From assembly GCF_003148465.1 (NCBI RefSeq), contig NZ_QGGI01000011.1:1-64000 (forward strand): DNA of 64,000 nucleotides. Direction: 5' to 3'. The position numbers were made by a program, and so were the translations under genes. Source of the stretch: Oceanotoga teriensis. Its GTDB lineage: Bacteria > Thermotogota > Thermotogae > Petrotogales > Petrotogaceae. Positions 61,918-64,000 of this stretch are shown piece after piece; position 1 is the stretch's first letter, and each line of letters begins with the position of its first letter. Below the pieces are notes generated by a model. The model was not told the DNA's origin. It saw only the letters and a list, made by a program, of their open reading frames with translations, and did not search any database.

Positions 61918-63603
61918 ATGAAAAATTTTGAAGATATGAAATATATTAGACCAGATGAAGATTTTTTTTTAGATTTAAAAGAATTAATAGAAAAATTTAA
62001 TTCAGAACATCAGTTTGAAAAACAAAATAAGATCTTAAAAGAAATAGAACTAAAAAAGAGATTTTTTATAACTATGAGTAGTTTATGTCATATAAGATAT
62101 ACAATAAATACTGAAGATGAATTTTATAAGAAAGAAAAAAATTATTTTATAGAAAAAACACCTACTTTTGATAACAATTTAAAAATATTTCATGAAAGTC
62201 TTTTGAATAGTAAAAATAGAAGAAGTTTTGAAGATCTTTATGGAAAAACATTATTTAAAAAAATTGAACTAAGTAATAAAAATATGAATGAAGAAATTAT
62301 GGAAGATTTAACAGAAGAAGAAAAATTAGCAAATGAATATGTTAAATTAACAGCATCTGCTAAAATAAATTTTGAAAATAAAAAATATAATATATCCCAA
62401 ATGACACCATTTATGGCTTGTGAACAAAGAGATGAAAGAAAAAAAGCTTGGGATGCAACATATAACTTTTTTTATGAAAATATAGAAAAATTTGATTCTA
62501 TATACGATGAACTCGTAAAAAAAAGAACAAAGATAGCTAAGAAGTTAGGATATAAAAATTTTATACAAGTTGGATATAATAGAATGGGCAGATTAGGATA
62601 TGGCGAAGAAGAGGTAAAAAAATTTAGAAATGCAATAAAAAAGTATATAGTTCCTATAACACAAGATCTTATAGAAAAACAAAAGAGCAGAATAAATATT
62701 CAAGACTTCAAATATTATGATTTAAACTATTATTTTCAAGGAGGTAATCCTTATCCAAAAGATGATTATGAAAAATTGATCGAAAAATCAATTTTAATGT
62801 ATGATAATCTTTCTAAAGAAACCTCAGAATTTTTTAGAACGATGAAAGAATATAATCTTTTTGATTTAAAAAGTAAAAAATCTAAAGCAACTGGAGGATA
62901 TTGTACATATTTACCAGAATATAAAGTGCCCTTTATATTTGCAAATTTCAATGGAACAGATCATGATATAAAAGTTTTAACTCATGAAACAGGTCATGCT
63001 TTTAATGCATATATTACAAGAAATTTTGATTTATTGTTGAATTCATCAATAACTATGGAAATTGCTGAAATTCATTCTATGAGTATGGAATTTTTCACTT
63101 GGAAATGGATGGAAAGTTTTTATGATGAAGAAACAGAAAAAGCAAAATATTTACATTTAATAAAGACTATATTCAGTATACCTTATATGTGTACAGTTGA
63201 TGAATTTCAACATGAAGTATATAAAAAACCTGAACTTTCAGCATTAGAAAGAAGAAAAGTATGGAGAGAATTAGAAAAAGAATATACACCTTATAAAAAT
63301 TATGAAGGGAATAAATATCTTGAAGATGGAGGGTATTGGCAGAAACAACTTCATATATATAGAAAACCTTTTTATTATATAGATTATGCTTTGGCAAGGA
63401 TATGTTCATATCAATTTTTATTTAAATCTCTTGAAAACTTTGAAAAAAGTTGGGATGATTATATGAAATTAAATAAATTTGGTGCTAAGAAAGAATATAT
63501 AGATCTTTTAGAATCTTCAAACTTAAAAACTCCTTTCGAAGAAAAAAATATAAAAGAAATTGCTGAAAATTTAAAAAATTTACTTGATAAATTTAATTTT
63601 TAA
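61918..63603 (+). CDS. M3-family oligoendopeptidase (PepF-like)
   Basis: The 561-residue cytoplasmic metallopeptidase has the zinc motif LTHETGHAFN with HETGH near 356-360 and the third ligand in EIAEIHSMSMEFF about 25 residues later, which is the M3 arrangement. It would cleave short peptides for amino acid supply. ATG 61918 follows TTGGAGG; the in-frame codon at 61906 would fall in the ribosome-binding region. It is followed after 26 bp by another gene. Confidence 0.92.
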   Translation: MKNFEDMKYIRPDEDFFLDLKELIEKFNSEHQFEKQNKILKEIELKKRFFITMSSLCHIRYTINTEDEFYKKEKNYFIEKTPTFDNNLKIFHESLLNSKNRRSFEDLYGKTLFKKIELSNKNMNEEIMEDLTEEEKLANEYVKLTASAKINFENKKYNISQMTPFMACEQRDERKKAWDATYNFFYENIEKFDSIYDELVKKRTKIAKKLGYKNFIQVGYNRMGRLGYGEEEVKKFRNAIKKYIVPITQDLIEKQKSRINIQDFKYYDLNYYFQGGNPYPKDDYEKLIEKSILMYDNLSKETSEFFRTMKEYNLFDLKSKKSKATGGYCTYLPEYKVPFIFANFNGTDHDIKVLTHETGHAFNAYITRNFDLLLNSSITMEIAEIHSMSMEFFTWKWMESFYDEETEKAKYLHLIKTIFSIPYMCTVDEFQHEVYKKPELSALERRKVWRELEKEYTPYKNYEGNKYLEDGGYWQKQLHIYRKPFYYIDYALARICSYQFLFKSLENFEKSWDDYMKLNKFGAKKEYIDLLESSNLKTPFEEKNIKEIAENLKNLLDKFNF

Positions 63604-63629
63604 TTTAAATAATTGGAGGAATTTTTTGC

Positions 63630-64000
63630 ATGATACCCCTTAAAAAATTTATAGATGAAAATAATAAATATTTTAATATAAATATAGAGAATTCAAGATT
63701 TGAAAAGTGTGAAGATAATTATGTTGGAAGTTTCAATCCAATTGATAATATAAATAATAATTTATGGTTTGAAAAAGAGTTGAGAGAAAGAAATAAAGAA
63801 TATATAAAAATAAAAAAAGAAGAAATTCGTAGATTAGAAAATAAAATAATTATAATACTTGAAAGTCCTCATGTAGAAGAATTTAATTCTCAAAAATTGA
63901 ATTTTCCAGCACCTGCTATGGGAAAAACCGGAGAAAATTTACAAAAATATTTTATAGAGAGCATGAAAAAATATCTTGAAAATAAAAATTATAATATAAT
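63630..64000 (+). CDS. Uncharacterised protein, truncated by the window edge
   Basis: An open frame of at least 123 codons runs off the right end. It starts at ATG 63630 behind TTGGAGG and continues the M3 peptidase transcript. The visible part is charged and Asn/Lys/Glu-rich, with one striking conserved-looking stretch, IIIILESPHVEEF (about 79-91), followed by PAPAMGKTGENLQKY (about 98-112). I recall ILESPH-type motifs in uncharacterised bacterial proteins but cannot assign a function. Confidence 0.7.
   Translation, partial: MIPLKKFIDENNKYFNINIENSRFEKCEDNYVGSFNPIDNINNNLWFEKELRERNKEYIKIKKEEIRRLENKIIIILESPHVEEFNSQKLNFPAPAMGKTGENLQKYFIESMKKYLENKNYNI

Overview
The window looks like a chromosomal segment of an AT-rich member of the Thermotogota, probably from the Petrotogales side (Petrotoga/Geotoga/Oceanotoga-like). 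This rests on a 60-residue ferredoxin whose six cysteines fall where they do in the Thermotoga protein, a four-subunit porGDAB pyruvate:ferredoxin oxidoreductase, a DUF4912 plus GH57 gene pair, a very long MalG with a huge extracytoplasmic insertion, and A/T-rich codons throughout. I name no species. Most genes are housekeeping. No CRISPR array, rRNA operon, insertion sequence or prophage is visible.

Layout. 1-2000: minus-strand rimP-nusA with a strong promoter. 2115-8276: a secreted protein, a SWIM/SNF2 helicase, a preQ1 transporter gene (queT) behind a preQ1-I riboswitch, and a carboxyltransferase. 8424-14129: malE-malF-malG behind a promoter carrying a LacI-type palindrome. 14178-18042: a TGS-nucleoside kinase, tRNA-Gln and a membrane-anchored SurA-like foldase. 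18163-23593 (minus): DUF4912, GH57 and porGDAB, preceded by a possible C-rich small RNA. 23964-29317: skp, lptB, a TIGR00725 protein, gltX, an L,D-transpeptidase and a radical SAM gene. 29335-29694: four tRNAs with an internal terminator.

29896-37420 (mostly minus): minDE, ferredoxin, a serine-type dehydrogenase/aminotransferase pair, dps, tRNA-Trp and a feoA-feoC-feoB operon with a DtxR-type operator. 37609-44562: tRNA-Gln(CTG), rpoD with an unusual leader, then sufCBDSU and a CoA-binding gene. 44789-53940: a cyclodeaminase-family protein, tgt with an unusual leader, a VanZ-like protein, a TPR protein, a 1011-residue secreted protein, an rRNA methyltransferase and a metallo-hydrolase. 54017-59266: a TetR-regulated operon of a CrtI-type flavoprotein, a flavin/[2Fe-2S] reductase and two related polytopic membrane proteins. 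59381-64000: an HD-GYP receptor, a DNA alkyltransferase, an M3 peptidase and a truncated gene.

How the parts fit. Sugar uptake (MalEFG, no MalK here) and GH57 glucan metabolism would feed pyruvate to PorGDAB, which passes electrons to the ferredoxin. SUF and Feo supply iron-sulfur clusters, and Dps guards iron. QueT and Tgt imply salvage of preQ1 for queuosine. Skp, LptB, the SurA-like proteins, the LD-transpeptidase and the large secreted protein point to construction of the outer envelope (toga).

The best candidate for an undescribed system is the TetR-controlled redox operon at 54017-59266. Next come the leaders of rpoD and tgt, the C-rich RNA and the tRNA-Arg/terminator overlap.
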